From Pseudomonas sp. B21-023 (GTDB lineage Bacteria > Pseudomonadota > Gammaproteobacteria > Pseudomonadales > Pseudomonadaceae), in the NCBI RefSeq assembly GCF_024749165.1, contig NZ_CP087190.1, positions 4,375,501 through 4,439,500 of the forward strand: DNA of 64,000 bases, written 5' to 3'. Both the position numbers and the translations under genes were made by a program. Below the pieces are notes generated by a model. The model saw only the letters and a list, made by a program, of their open reading frames with translations. It was not told where the DNA came from and searched no databases. Within the stretch, counting starts at the first letter, position 1; the number at the start of each line of letters is the position of its first letter. Below are positions 8,836 to 16,038 of the stretch, one piece after another.

Positions 8836-9927
8836 TCAGCGATAACGCTCGAGCCAGTGCGCATAAGGCGCTGGCAAGGTCCACGAAGCCTTTTCCACGC
8901 CCAGGGCCTTGGCAGCGGCATACGGCCAGTGCGGGTCAGCCAGGTGCGCACGCCCCACCGACACCAGGTCCAGCTGGTTGGCCTGCAACGCGCCTTCGGC
9001 CAACTCTGGGGTACCGAAGCCCCAGGCCGAGGTCACCGGCAGCTTGGCCTCGCGACGCACACGTTCGGCGATCGGGCCCATGAACGCCGGCCCCCATGGG
9101 ATGTTGGTCTCAGGAATGGTGAAGCCAACGCTGACGCTCAGCAGGTCCAGGCCACCGGCCTTGAACCGGCGCGCCAGTTCGATGGATTCCTGCAGGGTCT
9201 GCTCGTCACGGCCGTCATACTCCAGCACGCCAAAGCGGGCGGTCAGCGGCAGGTTCTCCGGCCACACCTCACGCACGGCGGCCAGGGTTTCCAAAAGGAA
9301 GCGCGTGCGGTTGTCGAAGCTGCCGCCGTAGGCATCGGTGCGCTGGTTGGAATGCTCGGAGAAGAAGCTCTGGCCCAGATAGCCGTGGGCAAAGTGCAGT
9401 TCGATCCATTCGAAGCCGGCATCGCGGGCGCGGCGTGCGGCATCGACGAAGTCCTGCTTGACCCGGGCGATATCGTCCAGGGTCATGGCCTTCGGCACTT
9501 TCGGCAGGTGGGTGCCGAAGGCGATGGCGGACGGGGCGATGGTGTCCCAGCCACGGGCATCGTCGGCGGCGATGTGGTCGTCACCTTCCCAGGGGCGGTT
9601 GGCGCTGGCCTTGCGCCCGGCGTGGGCGATCTGGATGCCCGGCACGGAACCGGCGGCCTTGATCGCCTTGACCACCGGCACGAACGCCTGGGCCTGGGTG
9701 TCGTTCCAGATCCCGGCGCAGCCAGGGGTGATGCGCCCTTCCGGGGACACCGCGGTGGCCTCGACCACCACCAGGCCGGCGCCACCACGGGCCAGCCCGG
9801 CCAGGTGCACGTGGTGCCAATCGTTGATCAGGCCATCCTCGGCCATGTACTGGCACATCGGCGGAATGGCGATGCGGTTGCGCAGGGTGACGTCTTTGAG
9901 GGTATAGGGTTCGAACAATGCGGCCAT
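8836..9927 (-). CDS. xenA: Xenobiotic reductase XenA, old-yellow-enzyme family
   Basis: A 363-residue FMN-dependent NAD(P)H:flavin oxidoreductase. It matches my memory of P. putida XenA almost residue for residue (ALFEPYTLKDVTLRNRIAIP; tail LPAPYAHWLERYR). Visible features are the flavin-side cysteine in PPMCQYM, the substrate-binding histidine pair in LHFAHGYLGQSF, and RTDAYGGSFDNR typical of the YqjM-like subgroup. Such enzymes reduce activated alkenes and, in Pseudomonas, nitrate esters and nitroaromatics. It is divergent from an ArsR regulator with a palindromic operator between them, which suggests inducible expression. Confidence 0.93.
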   Translation of the reverse strand: MAALFEPYTLKDVTLRNRIAIPPMCQYMAEDGLINDWHHVHLAGLARGGAGLVVVEATAVSPEGRITPGCAGIWNDTQAQAFVPVVKAIKAAGSVPGIQIAHAGRKASANRPWEGDDHIAADDARGWDTIAPSAIAFGTHLPKVPKAMTLDDIARVKQDFVDAARRARDAGFEWIELHFAHGYLGQSFFSEHSNQRTDAYGGSFDNRTRFLLETLAAVREVWPENLPLTARFGVLEYDGRDEQTLQESIELARRFKAGGLDLLSVSVGFTIPETNIPWGPAFMGPIAERVRREAKLPVTSAWGFGTPELAEGALQANQLDLVSVGRAHLADPHWPYAAAKALGVEKASWTLPAPYAHWLERYR

Positions 9928-9957
9928 GAGCTAACTCCAGGGATGGGGTTGGATACG

Positions 9958-9981
9958 ATTGTTCGATCATATTCGAACTAT
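9958..9981. promoter_or_regulatory. 24-bp palindromic operator between xenA and the ArsR gene
   Basis: The sequence has two arms ATNGTTCGA and TCGAACNAT around a 6-bp AT-rich centre and is about 75% self-complementary. A third partial half-site (TTCGAAC) lies at 9910-9916 inside the xenA start. ArsR-family dimers bind 12-2-12-type palindromes like this, so autoregulation together with control of xenA is likely. This is inference from position and symmetry. Confidence 0.65.
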
Positions 9982-10015
9982 GGCAATTTGTGAAACCCCC
10001 GTTATCATGTTGGCC

Positions 10016-10315
10016 ATGCGAGCCTATACCCACCCCAACCCCGAAGACCTGACGCTGGAGCGCCTGCTCTACGCCTTGAGCGACCCTGTGCGCATGGAAA
10101 TCGTGCGCCGCCTGGCGGGCGTCGCCGAAGCCAGCTGCGGCGAGCTGGACGGCGGCCGGCCCAAGTCGAGCATGTCCCATCACTTCCGTGTACTGCGTGA
10201 CTCGGGGCTGGTGTACACCCGCAATGTCGGTACCACGCACATGAACTCGTTGCGCAGCGATGAGCTCGAAAGCCGTTTTCCAGGGTTGCTGGGCAGCATT
10301 CTCGAGCAGCGTTGA
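10016..10315 (+). CDS. ArsR-family transcriptional regulator, likely xenA repressor
   Basis: About 99 residues forming a single winged helix: LERLLYALSDPVRMEIVRRL, then PKSSMSHHFRVLRDSGLVYT for the recognition helix. No metal-binding CxC motif is seen, only one cysteine (EASCGEL), so it is not a classical arsenite sensor and may respond to an electrophile. Start choice is uncertain: ATGs at 10007 and 9980 and a TTG at 9959 are in frame, none with a strong ribosome site. The later ones avoid overlap with the operator. Divergent from xenA. Confidence 0.85.
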   Translation: MRAYTHPNPEDLTLERLLYALSDPVRMEIVRRLAGVAEASCGELDGGRPKSSMSHHFRVLRDSGLVYTRNVGTTHMNSLRSDELESRFPGLLGSILEQR

Positions 10316-10364
10316 ACCCCGGCCTGCCAGCGGCGGGAGCCGTTCCTATCGATAGTCCAGGCAC

Positions 10365-10402
10365 AAAAAAACCACGAGGCCGCCAAGGGCGATCCTCGTG
10401 GT
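10365..10402 (-). terminator. Rho-independent terminator of mqo
   Basis: A stem of ACCACGAGG and CCTCGTGGT around a 14-bp loop, followed on the minus strand by seven T. It sits just past the mqo stop. Confidence 0.85.
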
Positions 10403-10436
10403 TAGTGTTGCCGGGCAAGCCCGGCAAGCATGGGCC

Positions 10437-12074
10437 TTACAGCGCCATGTCGTTCGCAGGCTTGCTCTCGACCGGTGCGCCTGGGACGGCGGTGGTCTTG
10501 ACGCTCTGATCGAGCACCGGCGGCTTCTCCAGCTGCAGCACTTCGGCGGTGTAGTCCCACTCTTTCTGGGTGGCAGCGGCCGAGTCGTTCAGCTTGGTAC
10601 CGTAGCTCGGCACGATTTCCTTGATCTTGGCCTGCCACTCAGGGGTGGCGACCTTCTCCTTGAACACGGTTTCGAGCACGTTGAGCATGATCGGCGCGGC
10701 GGTCGAGGCACCTGGCGAGGCGCCCAGCAGGCCGGCGATGGTGCGGTCCTGGGAAGCCACGACCTCGGTGCCCAGCTTCAGCACGCCGCCCTTCTCTTCG
10801 TCACGCTTGATGATCTGCACACGCTGGCCGGCCTGCCACAGCTTCCAGTCTTCCTTCTTGGCGTTCGGGAAGTAGGTCTGCAGGGCTGCGAAACGGTCGT
10901 CGTCAGACTGCATCAGCTGGCCGGCGAGGTATTCCACCAACGGGTACTGGTCGATACCCACGCGAGCCATCGGCCAGACGTTGTGGGTGGTGGCGCTGCT
11001 CAGCAGGTCCAGATACGAGCCGTTCTTAAGGAACTTGGTCGAGAAGGTGGCGAATGGCCCGAACAGGATCACGCGCTTGCCGTCCAGCACGCGGGTGTCC
11101 AGGTGCGGTACCGACATGGGTGGCGCGCCGGTCGAGGCGATGCCGTAGGCCTTGGCCATGTGCTGCATGGCAACGGTCGGGTTCTCGGTCACCAGGAACG
11201 AGCCACCTACCGGGAAGCCTGCGTATTCCTTGGCCTCGGGGATGCCCGACTTCTGCAGCAGCTTCAGTGCGCCGCCACCGGCGCCGATGAACAGGAACTT
11301 GGCGTCGGTGGCCGATTCGGTACCGTCCTTCAGGTTCTTGTACTCGACGTGCCAGGAGCCGTCTTCGTTGCGGGTGATGTCCTGCACTTCGGTGGAGAGC
11401 TTCAGGTCGAAGTTCTCTTTGGTCTGCAGGCTGCCAACAAACTGGCGGGTGATCTCGCCGAAGTTGACGTCGGTGCCGATCGGGGTCCAGGTGACCGCCA
11501 GCTTCTGGTTCGGGTCACGGCCTTCCATCATCAGCGGGACCCACTTGGCGATCTGCGCGTGGTCCTCGGAGTACTGCATCGGGCGGAACAGCGGGCTGGC
11601 CTGCAGGGCGTCGTAGCGCTTCTTCAGGAACTTGATGTTGTCATCGCCCCAGACGAAGCTCATGTGCGGGGTGGTGTTGATGAACGAGTGCGGGTTCTTC
11701 AGCACGCCCTGGCGTACCTGCCAGGCCCAGAACTGGCGGGAGATCTGGAACGACTCGTTGATCTCGATGGCCTTGGTGATGTTGACGTTGCCGTCTTTGT
11801 CTTCCGGGGTGTAGTTCAGCTCGGCCAGCGCGGAGTGGCCGGTACCGGCGTTATTCCAGCCGTTGGAGCTTTCTTCGGCGACGCCGTCCAGGCGCTCGAC
11901 CATCTCCATCGACCAGCTTGGCTCCAGCTCGTTGAGCCAGACAGCCAGGGTGGAGCTCATGATGCCGCCGCCAACCAGCAGCACGTCGACTTTCTTGGTG
12001 TCGGCAGCGTGCGCTTGCATGAAGCTCGCCGCGACAGCCAGACCCAGCAAGGTCTTGCCAGCTTTCTTGAACAT
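10437..12074 (-). CDS. mqo: Malate:quinone oxidoreductase with export-like N-terminus
   Basis: A 545-residue FAD protein of the Mqo family. It oxidises malate to oxaloacetate and passes electrons to quinone. The FAD motif is VDVLLVGGGIMSSTLAVWLN; further family blocks are SNGWNNAGTGHSALAELNYT and LFGPFATFSTKFLKNGS. It begins with a signal-peptide-like stretch (MFKKAGKTLLGLAVAASFMQ, then AHA|AD), which classical cytoplasmic-face Mqo lacks. A ~45-residue tail after the catalytic core (VEKPP/VKTTAVPGAP region) is also unusual. Pseudomonas carries several mqo paralogues; this corresponds in position to the one near xenA. Monocistronic, with its own terminator. Confidence 0.92.
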   Translation of the reverse strand: MFKKAGKTLLGLAVAASFMQAHAADTKKVDVLLVGGGIMSSTLAVWLNELEPSWSMEMVERLDGVAEESSNGWNNAGTGHSALAELNYTPEDKDGNVNITKAIEINESFQISRQFWAWQVRQGVLKNPHSFINTTPHMSFVWGDDNIKFLKKRYDALQASPLFRPMQYSEDHAQIAKWVPLMMEGRDPNQKLAVTWTPIGTDVNFGEITRQFVGSLQTKENFDLKLSTEVQDITRNEDGSWHVEYKNLKDGTESATDAKFLFIGAGGGALKLLQKSGIPEAKEYAGFPVGGSFLVTENPTVAMQHMAKAYGIASTGAPPMSVPHLDTRVLDGKRVILFGPFATFSTKFLKNGSYLDLLSSATTHNVWPMARVGIDQYPLVEYLAGQLMQSDDDRFAALQTYFPNAKKEDWKLWQAGQRVQIIKRDEEKGGVLKLGTEVVASQDRTIAGLLGASPGASTAAPIMLNVLETVFKEKVATPEWQAKIKEIVPSYGTKLNDSAAATQKEWDYTAEVLQLEKPPVLDQSVKTTAVPGAPVESKPANDMAL

Positions 12075-12325
12075 TGATCGATTCCAGTCAGTAGAACGGA
12101 GGGTGGGCCTGTGGCTGGCCCAGGTATTCCATGTTCTTCAGCGCAGGCTTGTTGTGATCATTGTTCAGCAGCCAGAGAGACATTGGACGTGCCAGCCTTT
12201 GGTCGGATTGACCGACAAGGCTGAAACGATTGACGGATTGTAACCGAATTGCCAGCACAAACAAACGCGGGCCGGGACGTCAATACGACAGGTTGCCACG
12301 CGACAAGCCACCACGCCCCGGACAA

Positions 12326-12358
12326 CAAAAACCCCCGGCCACATCCATGGTCGGGGGT
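12326..12358 (-). terminator. Rho-independent terminator of the small lipoprotein gene
   Basis: The stem ACCCCCGGCCA / TGGTCGGGGGT has one mismatch and a 6-bp loop. It is followed on the minus strand by TTTTGTTGT. Confidence 0.8.
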
Positions 12359-12401
12359 CTTGGATCAGGCCGTGAACGGCCGGATCAGGGTAATCCCAAG
12401 A

Positions 12402-12593
12402 TTACTGCTGCTGAGGCAGTTTATCGATCGGGCCGCAGCCGCCGATGATCTTGGAGATGGAAACCGATGGGTGGAACAGGTAGTCGTACGAGCAGTTCTT
12501 AGGCTGGTTGTAGACCTGGCCGGTGCAGCCGGACAGCAGGGCAACGCCCGAAACGACAGCAACAGCGACAGTAGCTTTGATCAGCTTTTTCAT
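12402..12593 (-). CDS. Small lipoprotein of unknown function
   Basis: A 63-residue precursor: MKKLIKATVAVAVVSGVALL then the lipobox LSGC with the lipidated cysteine at about 23. The mature part is about 40 residues with two more cysteines (KNCSYDY and GGCGPID) that could form a disulfide in the periplasm. Nothing in the mature part tells a function. The ATG has an AAGGA-like site (AAAGGAT) about 7 bp upstream. It is a single gene with its own terminator. Outer-membrane or inner-membrane placement cannot be decided from the short +2 region (TGQ, which would favour the outer membrane). Confidence 0.8.
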   Translation of the reverse strand: MKKLIKATVAVAVVSGVALLSGCTGQVYNQPKNCSYDYLFHPSVSISKIIGGCGPIDKLPQQQ

Positions 12594-13003
12594 AAAAATC
12601 CTTTAGTCCATGATCCACCATCAAACGGATGGCGCGCGGATCATACGGGAAATGGCGGTGAGAATGAAAGGCACTAGTACAGGTGCCCTCGTTGACGAGG
12701 GTCAACTAACAAGTTGTTGGCACGGCAACTAAGTGAGTTGAACCACTTGCTAAAACGTTACAGGTTGGCGTGGTTCGCACAGATCGCCCTTACCGGAAAT
12801 AGCTTGATTCCCTGGGACTGATGCGTGTCCGGACTGAAAAGCATGGACTTCCCTCTGCCCGTAGTCCTTTTCCGAGTCGAATGTCCCCTTCCTTCAAAGC
12901 GTTGCAACCGAGCGAATCGCTCTCTAGCCTCAGGCCGTCACTGCGCTTAATCAAGCGTCGTCCGGCTTGGCGCCTGATCCGAAAATCCCCCACATGGACA
13001 AGG
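12594..13003. other. Gene-free stretch upstream of the lipoprotein and the toxin-antitoxin pair
   Basis: About 410 bp without a credible gene. It contains two adjacent hairpins with the same stem, CAACT...AGTTG, at 12703-12716 and 12726-12740. These lie 110-147 bp upstream of the lipoprotein start. The rest shows no recognisable feature and must carry the promoters for the lipoprotein gene and for the toxin-antitoxin operon. Confidence 0.5.
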
Positions 13004-13021
13004 AGTAGCCAGTAGGCTACT
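13004..13021. promoter_or_regulatory. Perfect inverted repeat in front of the toxin gene, probable autoregulatory operator
   Basis: AGTAGCC-AGTA-GGCTACT, 7-bp perfect arms, ends 7 bp before the toxin ATG. Type II antitoxins commonly bind such palindromes and repress their own operon, so it is a likely antitoxin site. It could also mask the ribosome binding site as an RNA hairpin. Confidence 0.6.
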
Positions 13022-13028
13022 TTCATGC

Positions 13029-13262
13029 ATGAGCAACCTGATCGACACAACGCCAGAATTCGAATCCTGGCTCGATAGCATCAAGGACCCCGTCGGCAAC
13101 GGTGTCAGCGAAATGCGCGTGTTCATCGGGCCTGGTTACCGCATCTACTATGTGCGCACAGGCATGGTGCGCTATTTGATGCTCTACGGTAGTGACAAAA
13201 CTGATCAAGGCAGAGGCATCAAGCGAGCGAAGGAAATTCTCGATGCCCTGCGAGGTAAATGA
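13029..13262 (+). CDS. HigB/RelE-family toxin, shortened by an internal in-frame deletion
   Basis: A 77-residue protein. The C-terminal half is typical of the 'addiction module killer' group: GVSEMRVFIGPGYRIYYV, then LMLYGSDKTDQGRGIKRAKE. The family is normally about 100 residues, with two helices (RxAVARILARIxRLExGNxGD) between EFESWLDSIKD and PVGNGVSEMR. Here these meet directly, so roughly 25 residues appear lost in frame. The lost helices normally contact the antitoxin or ribosome, so activity is doubtful although the catalytic sheet remains. The stop overlaps the antitoxin start by 4 bp (ATGA). Confidence 0.8.
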   Translation: MSNLIDTTPEFESWLDSIKDPVGNGVSEMRVFIGPGYRIYYVRTGMVRYLMLYGSDKTDQGRGIKRAKEILDALRGK

Positions 13263-13627
13263 AGATGAATAGAAAAGCCGAGTCTGGCGATATGCCAATC
13301 CTTGACCTGGAACTGAGCAACACAACCCGCTTCGAGGCCTCCCGCTTCCTCGACAACCCCGAAACCATTGCCGCCTTCCTTGCAGAAGCCTTGCACAGCA
13401 ACGATGCCCAGACGCTGATGCAGGCCATCGGTGAAGTCGCCAAGGCCATCGGTGTAAATCAGTTTGCCCAGGATGCAGGTGTTAACCGCGAGTCGCTCTA
13501 TAAAACGCTCAAGGGAGGGGACAAGACACGCTTCGCTACCGTCCAGAAGCTGATGCTTGCACTAGGGGTGGAGTTGACGGTCAGGCCGCTCGAGACCGCC
13601 AACGCCTGCAACAAGGGAATCCAATAA
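13259..13627 (+). CDS. HigA-type antitoxin with helix-turn-helix
   Basis: A 122-residue protein. The middle and C-terminal part is an XRE-like HTH: AIGEVAKAIGVNQFAQDAGV then NRESLYKTLKGGDKTRFATV, typical of 'addiction module antidote' proteins. The N-terminal part (RFEASRFLDNPETIAAFLAE) should contact the toxin. The start ATG overlaps the toxin stop, the usual coupled toxin-first order of higBA. It probably binds the palindrome at 13004-13021 and represses the operon. Seems intact, unlike its partner. Confidence 0.85.
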   Translation: MKMNRKAESGDMPILDLELSNTTRFEASRFLDNPETIAAFLAEALHSNDAQTLMQAIGEVAKAIGVNQFAQDAGVNRESLYKTLKGGDKTRFATVQKLMLALGVELTVRPLETANACNKGIQ

Positions 13628-13740
13628 ACAGGCAAGGGCATGAACTGAAAACGGAGTTGCCTGAAAAGAGTCGAACCGGCATGGCCAAAGCACTGTCGCA
13701 AGATGTCTCCCACGCAGTAACCAACAGCCCCGCTGTTTGA

Positions 13741-13780
13741 TGCATAAAGCCCCGTAGCGCGAACTACGGGGCTTTATGCA
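13741..13780. terminator. Bidirectional terminator between higBA and the unknown two-gene unit
   Basis: A perfect 17-bp inverted repeat (TGCATAAAGCCCCGTAG and its complement) around CGCGAA. A T-rich arm lies on both sides, suiting the convergent genes. Confidence 0.85.
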
Positions 13781-13807
13781 AAGATATCGGTAAAGACCTT
13801 TATCGCA

Positions 13808-14050
13808 TCAACCGACCTGCTCGAATCGCCGTCGCCTCACGAACAGGCCTACGCCCAACCCCGTGGCAAGGACCGACAGCAATCCCAGGTCCAACCCAAA
13901 CAAACGGGCTTGGCTGACAACAATGCAACCGGCGAAACCCACGACCACCAGCGCCACCCCCAGCCACTTGCGCAGCGGGTAGGGCCTGAGGAACCGATCC
14001 AGCAGCCCATAAAGCACCAGGGCGATGACCGCATAGGTAATTTCGGACAC
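13808..14050 (-). CDS. Small membrane protein of unknown function
   Basis: An 80-residue protein that is mostly hydrophobic. Two clear membrane segments are visible, at about 4-20 (TYAVIALVLYGLLDRFL) and about 28-72 (LGVALVVVGFAGCIVVSQ, then LGLLSVLATGLGVGLF), ending in a basic tail (VRRRRFEQVG). The start is GTG at 14050 with GAGGGAGG about 5 bp upstream, overlapping the stop region of the gene before it. It is the second gene of a two-gene unit with the protein at 14062. No family recognised; the 'positive-inside' tail suggests an inner-membrane protein. Confidence 0.65.
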   Translation of the reverse strand: MSEITYAVIALVLYGLLDRFLRPYPLRKWLGVALVVVGFAGCIVVSQARLFGLDLGLLSVLATGLGVGLFVRRRRFEQVG

Positions 14051-14061
14051 AGGCGCCTCCC

Positions 14062-14541
14062 TCAGGTCTTGATGATCAGGGTCGAAGTGGAGTGCTGCGG
14101 ACCGATGCCGCCATTGACCTGCGCCTCGATGCTGACCAACACATCGCCGGCATGGTAGGTGGGCAGGACGTCATTGGCATAGGCACGCACCCCAGCGCCC
14201 ACCGGCACGCCAACATACGGCGATGCTACAGAACTGGCGGCGGCGGCAAACGCCGAGGCGGCAAGGTTGGCGACCTTGGTGCGCTGGGCATTGAGGGTAT
14301 CGCCCTGCTGTCGGGTCAGCGGCTTGGAGATGCCGATTTTCATCACGCATGGCAACCCCTTGGCCAGCATCCTGTCGTACGTCTCGACGACCTTGCTGTT
14401 GACCTCGTAGTGGGCGCTTTTAGCTTCGCCGAAATGCAGCTCGCGCAAACGCCCGCGCTCGCTGTCGGTCAGGGTGATCTGCGAGACGTTGAAGACGATC
14501 CCGTGATTGCCCATGTATTGGAAAGTCCCTTCGAACTTCAT
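14062..14541 (-). CDS. Protein of unknown function
   Basis: A 159-residue protein without a signal peptide: MKFEGTFQYMGNHGIVFNVS, then a charged middle (GEAKSAHYEVNSKVVETYDR) and an alanine/serine-rich stretch (ANLAASAFAAAASSVASPYV) that could be a single membrane-associated helix. The C-terminus (LVSIEAQVNGGIGPQHSTST) is polar. The ATG at 14541 has AAGG 9 bp upstream; an ATG three codons earlier is too close to it. It is 11 bp from the small membrane protein gene, so the two are co-transcribed. I do not recognise the family. Confidence 0.6.
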   Translation of the reverse strand: MKFEGTFQYMGNHGIVFNVSQITLTDSERGRLRELHFGEAKSAHYEVNSKVVETYDRMLAKGLPCVMKIGISKPLTRQQGDTLNAQRTKVANLAASAFAAAASSVASPYVGVPVGAGVRAYANDVLPTYHAGDVLVSIEAQVNGGIGPQHSTSTLIIKT

Positions 14542-14714
14542 TGCACGCATCCTTACGAAAACAAAGGTCGCGATTCTCTACGACAGGTGGTGCGGCCGCA
14601 AATCGTGGCAGGTTGCCATCAGCGATTTTCCTGCTGCCTCCAGCCCTTTGCGCGCTCAATGCCCAGACGCCAATACCGGCTATTGACGAAGTCGTTGCAA
14701 AAAAGAGGAACAAT
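14542..14714. other. Intergenic stretch before the island end
   Basis: About 170 bp without a gene or clear motif. It should carry the promoter of the unknown two-gene unit at its left side. Confidence 0.5.
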
Positions 14715-14749
14715 GAAAAAAGCCCCGAGACGTTAATCTCGGGGCTTTC
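14715..14749 (-). terminator. Terminator of the original tRNA-Ser locus
   Basis: The stem AGCCCCGAGA / TCTCGGGGCT is followed on the minus strand by TTTTTT. It lies just beyond the tRNA 3' remnant, where the native tRNA-Ser terminator would be before the island inserted. A similar hairpin accompanies the intact tRNA at 30757-30790. Confidence 0.8.
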
Positions 14750-14754
14750 TCATG

Positions 14755-14819
14755 TATGGCGGAGAGATAGGGATTTGAACCCTAGGTACTGTTGCCAGTA
14801 CAACGGATTTCGAATCCGT
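14755..14819 (-). repeat. Left attachment repeat: displaced 3' end of tRNA-Ser
   Basis: These 65 bp are identical to 30793-30857, the 3' part of the intact tRNA-Ser(CGA): CCA end, T arm, long variable arm and 3' side of the anticodon arm. Identity stops at 14819. The remnant has no acceptor 5' strand or D arm, so it is not a tRNA gene. It marks the distal end of an element that inserted into the tRNA 3' end. Confidence 0.92.
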
Positions 14820-15084
14820 TTTCGTCCCTAAATAAATTCTATTGATTTACGAAAAATCCAATAAAATTAATATCTTAAACGCATAGCCACACAACAGCAC
14901 TCCACATGATTTGGGGGATCCATTCCCCAAAATTCCCCCAAGATCGAGACATTCCTGATACGTGGGCTGCTTAAACCATCAAAATTCAGACCTGTCTTAT
15001 TGGACGGAGGCCTGCCAAAAGATAAAACGGTCTCGAGCCAGACAGACTGGCCTTCCCTGCCACGTCGCACCAAAAGGTAGATCC
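14820..15084. other. Left end of the genomic island, non-coding
   Basis: AT-rich compared with the chromosome. It contains C-rich repeats of the form ATTCCCC-AAAATTCCCCC near 14921-14940, matching a similar string at the right end (about 30727-30749). Such repeats at island ends are candidates for integrase arm-type binding sites. No credible gene. Confidence 0.5.
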
Positions 15085-15309
15085 ATGAACTCCATACATA
15101 GTATCCAGTCCCTGCAGTTGCGTCTGATCGAGTCAGCATCGGTGAGCGAAAGCTGTGCCAGCGATCTGCTGATGATTTTACGTAAGCTCAGCACAGCCGA
15201 GGCCACCAGTGTTGTCGGCATCATAAGTCTGCTTCACAGTGAGGCAGGGGCGTTGAGAAAGATATCCAAGGACATCACGCAGCGTTACGCAGCTTTGTCG
15301 GCCTGCTGA
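15085..15309 (+). CDS. Possible small protein of unknown function
   Basis: A 74-residue open frame starting at an ATG with AAAAGGTAG about 5 bp upstream. It begins MNSIHSIQSLQLRLIESASV and is predicted to be largely helical and soluble (LLMILRKLSTAEATSVVGII). It has a good ribosome site and sits just inside the island, which favours a real gene, but no family is recognised and nothing else supports it. It may be a remnant of island maintenance functions. Confidence 0.35.
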   Translation: MNSIHSIQSLQLRLIESASVSESCASDLLMILRKLSTAEATSVVGIISLLHSEAGALRKISKDITQRYAALSAC

Positions 15310-15529
15310 GGTCGACGAACGCTGTGTCAAAACTTCCTGACGCTTTCAGATCAACAGGAACGCCCGCCAGGTACGAAGAAAGGTAACTGCTTGGAAGCGA
15401 GGTACATTGCCGGGAGCGCACCTCATCCCAAACCCAGCTGTTAGCAATTCGCATAATGACTTGGTAAGACCAGTCCGCAGCGCTCGAACCACACGCTGCC
15501 TGCAATCTCCCGGGCAAAACCGCAGGGTG
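15310..15529. other. Gap without recognised feature
   Basis: 220 bp between a small plus-strand open frame and the 3' end of the minus-strand pilin. No terminator hairpin or gene was found; weak open frames on the minus strand lack a start signal. Confidence 0.4.
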
Positions 15530-15874
15530 TCAAGGCGACGTCAGAATGACCACATAATTACCTTGTGAGAGCTGTTTACCGCCGGCATCAACCAGCGTGT
15601 AACGCTGAGTGGTACGGTCAAGTGCGCCAGCGCTGATCACCTGTACAGCCCCCCCTTCGCTTTCCACGCCCTGGACATCGATGTGGCTGCCAAGAGTCCC
15701 TGATGGACACTCATCCAGCCGAACCCCCCAATCCCCCGCAGTCCCACGACAGGAAGGCTCAACGATGCTGCCAGTGAACTGCAGCACCCCCGAACTTATA
15801 TCGCTTTTTGCGTGCACCTGCGCTACCGCCCCCAAGCAGCTCATTGCGCATACTGCAAAGATCTTTATGTTCAT
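15530..15874 (-). CDS. Minor type 1 fimbrial (pilin-like) subunit
   Basis: A 114-residue secreted protein: signal peptide MNIKIFAVCAMSCLGAVAQV then HA|KSD. The pilin start GVLQFTGSIVEPSC follows, with a second cysteine (LDECPSG) for the fold's disulfide. The C-terminus (GKQLSQGNYVVILTSP) matches my memory of a short Pseudomonas fimbrial family, so it appears complete. The ATG at 15874 has GGGGAG about 8 bp upstream; eight extra codons upstream are unlikely. It is divergent from the chaperone-adhesin pair and probably a minor or adaptor subunit of the island pilus. Confidence 0.75.
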   Translation of the reverse strand: MNIKIFAVCAMSCLGAVAQVHAKSDISSGVLQFTGSIVEPSCRGTAGDWGVRLDECPSGTLGSHIDVQGVESEGGAVQVISAGALDRTTQRYTLVDAGGKQLSQGNYVVILTSP

Positions 15875-16038
15875 TGCTTCACTCCCCAGTGAACCCACTT
15901 GCCCTCAGCCTATCCGATAAGTGGTGACAAGCACCGACCAAGGTGTGAGCCCGCTCACAAAGCGGATAACGAAAAGTGGATGCACATCGAGACCTTTTAA
16001 GAAACGTCTCAAAGCCGACAGGACTATCAGCTTCTAGC

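Noticed and set aside
14755..14830. A second tRNA-Ser gene at the left island end
   Set aside because: Only the 3' half is present; the D arm and acceptor 5' strand are replaced by unrelated sequence after 14819.
15275..15517. Minus-strand frame of 80 codons after the small pilin gene
   Set aside because: It begins without a ribosome site and shows no signal or family feature; the pilin before it already ends in its normal C-terminus.
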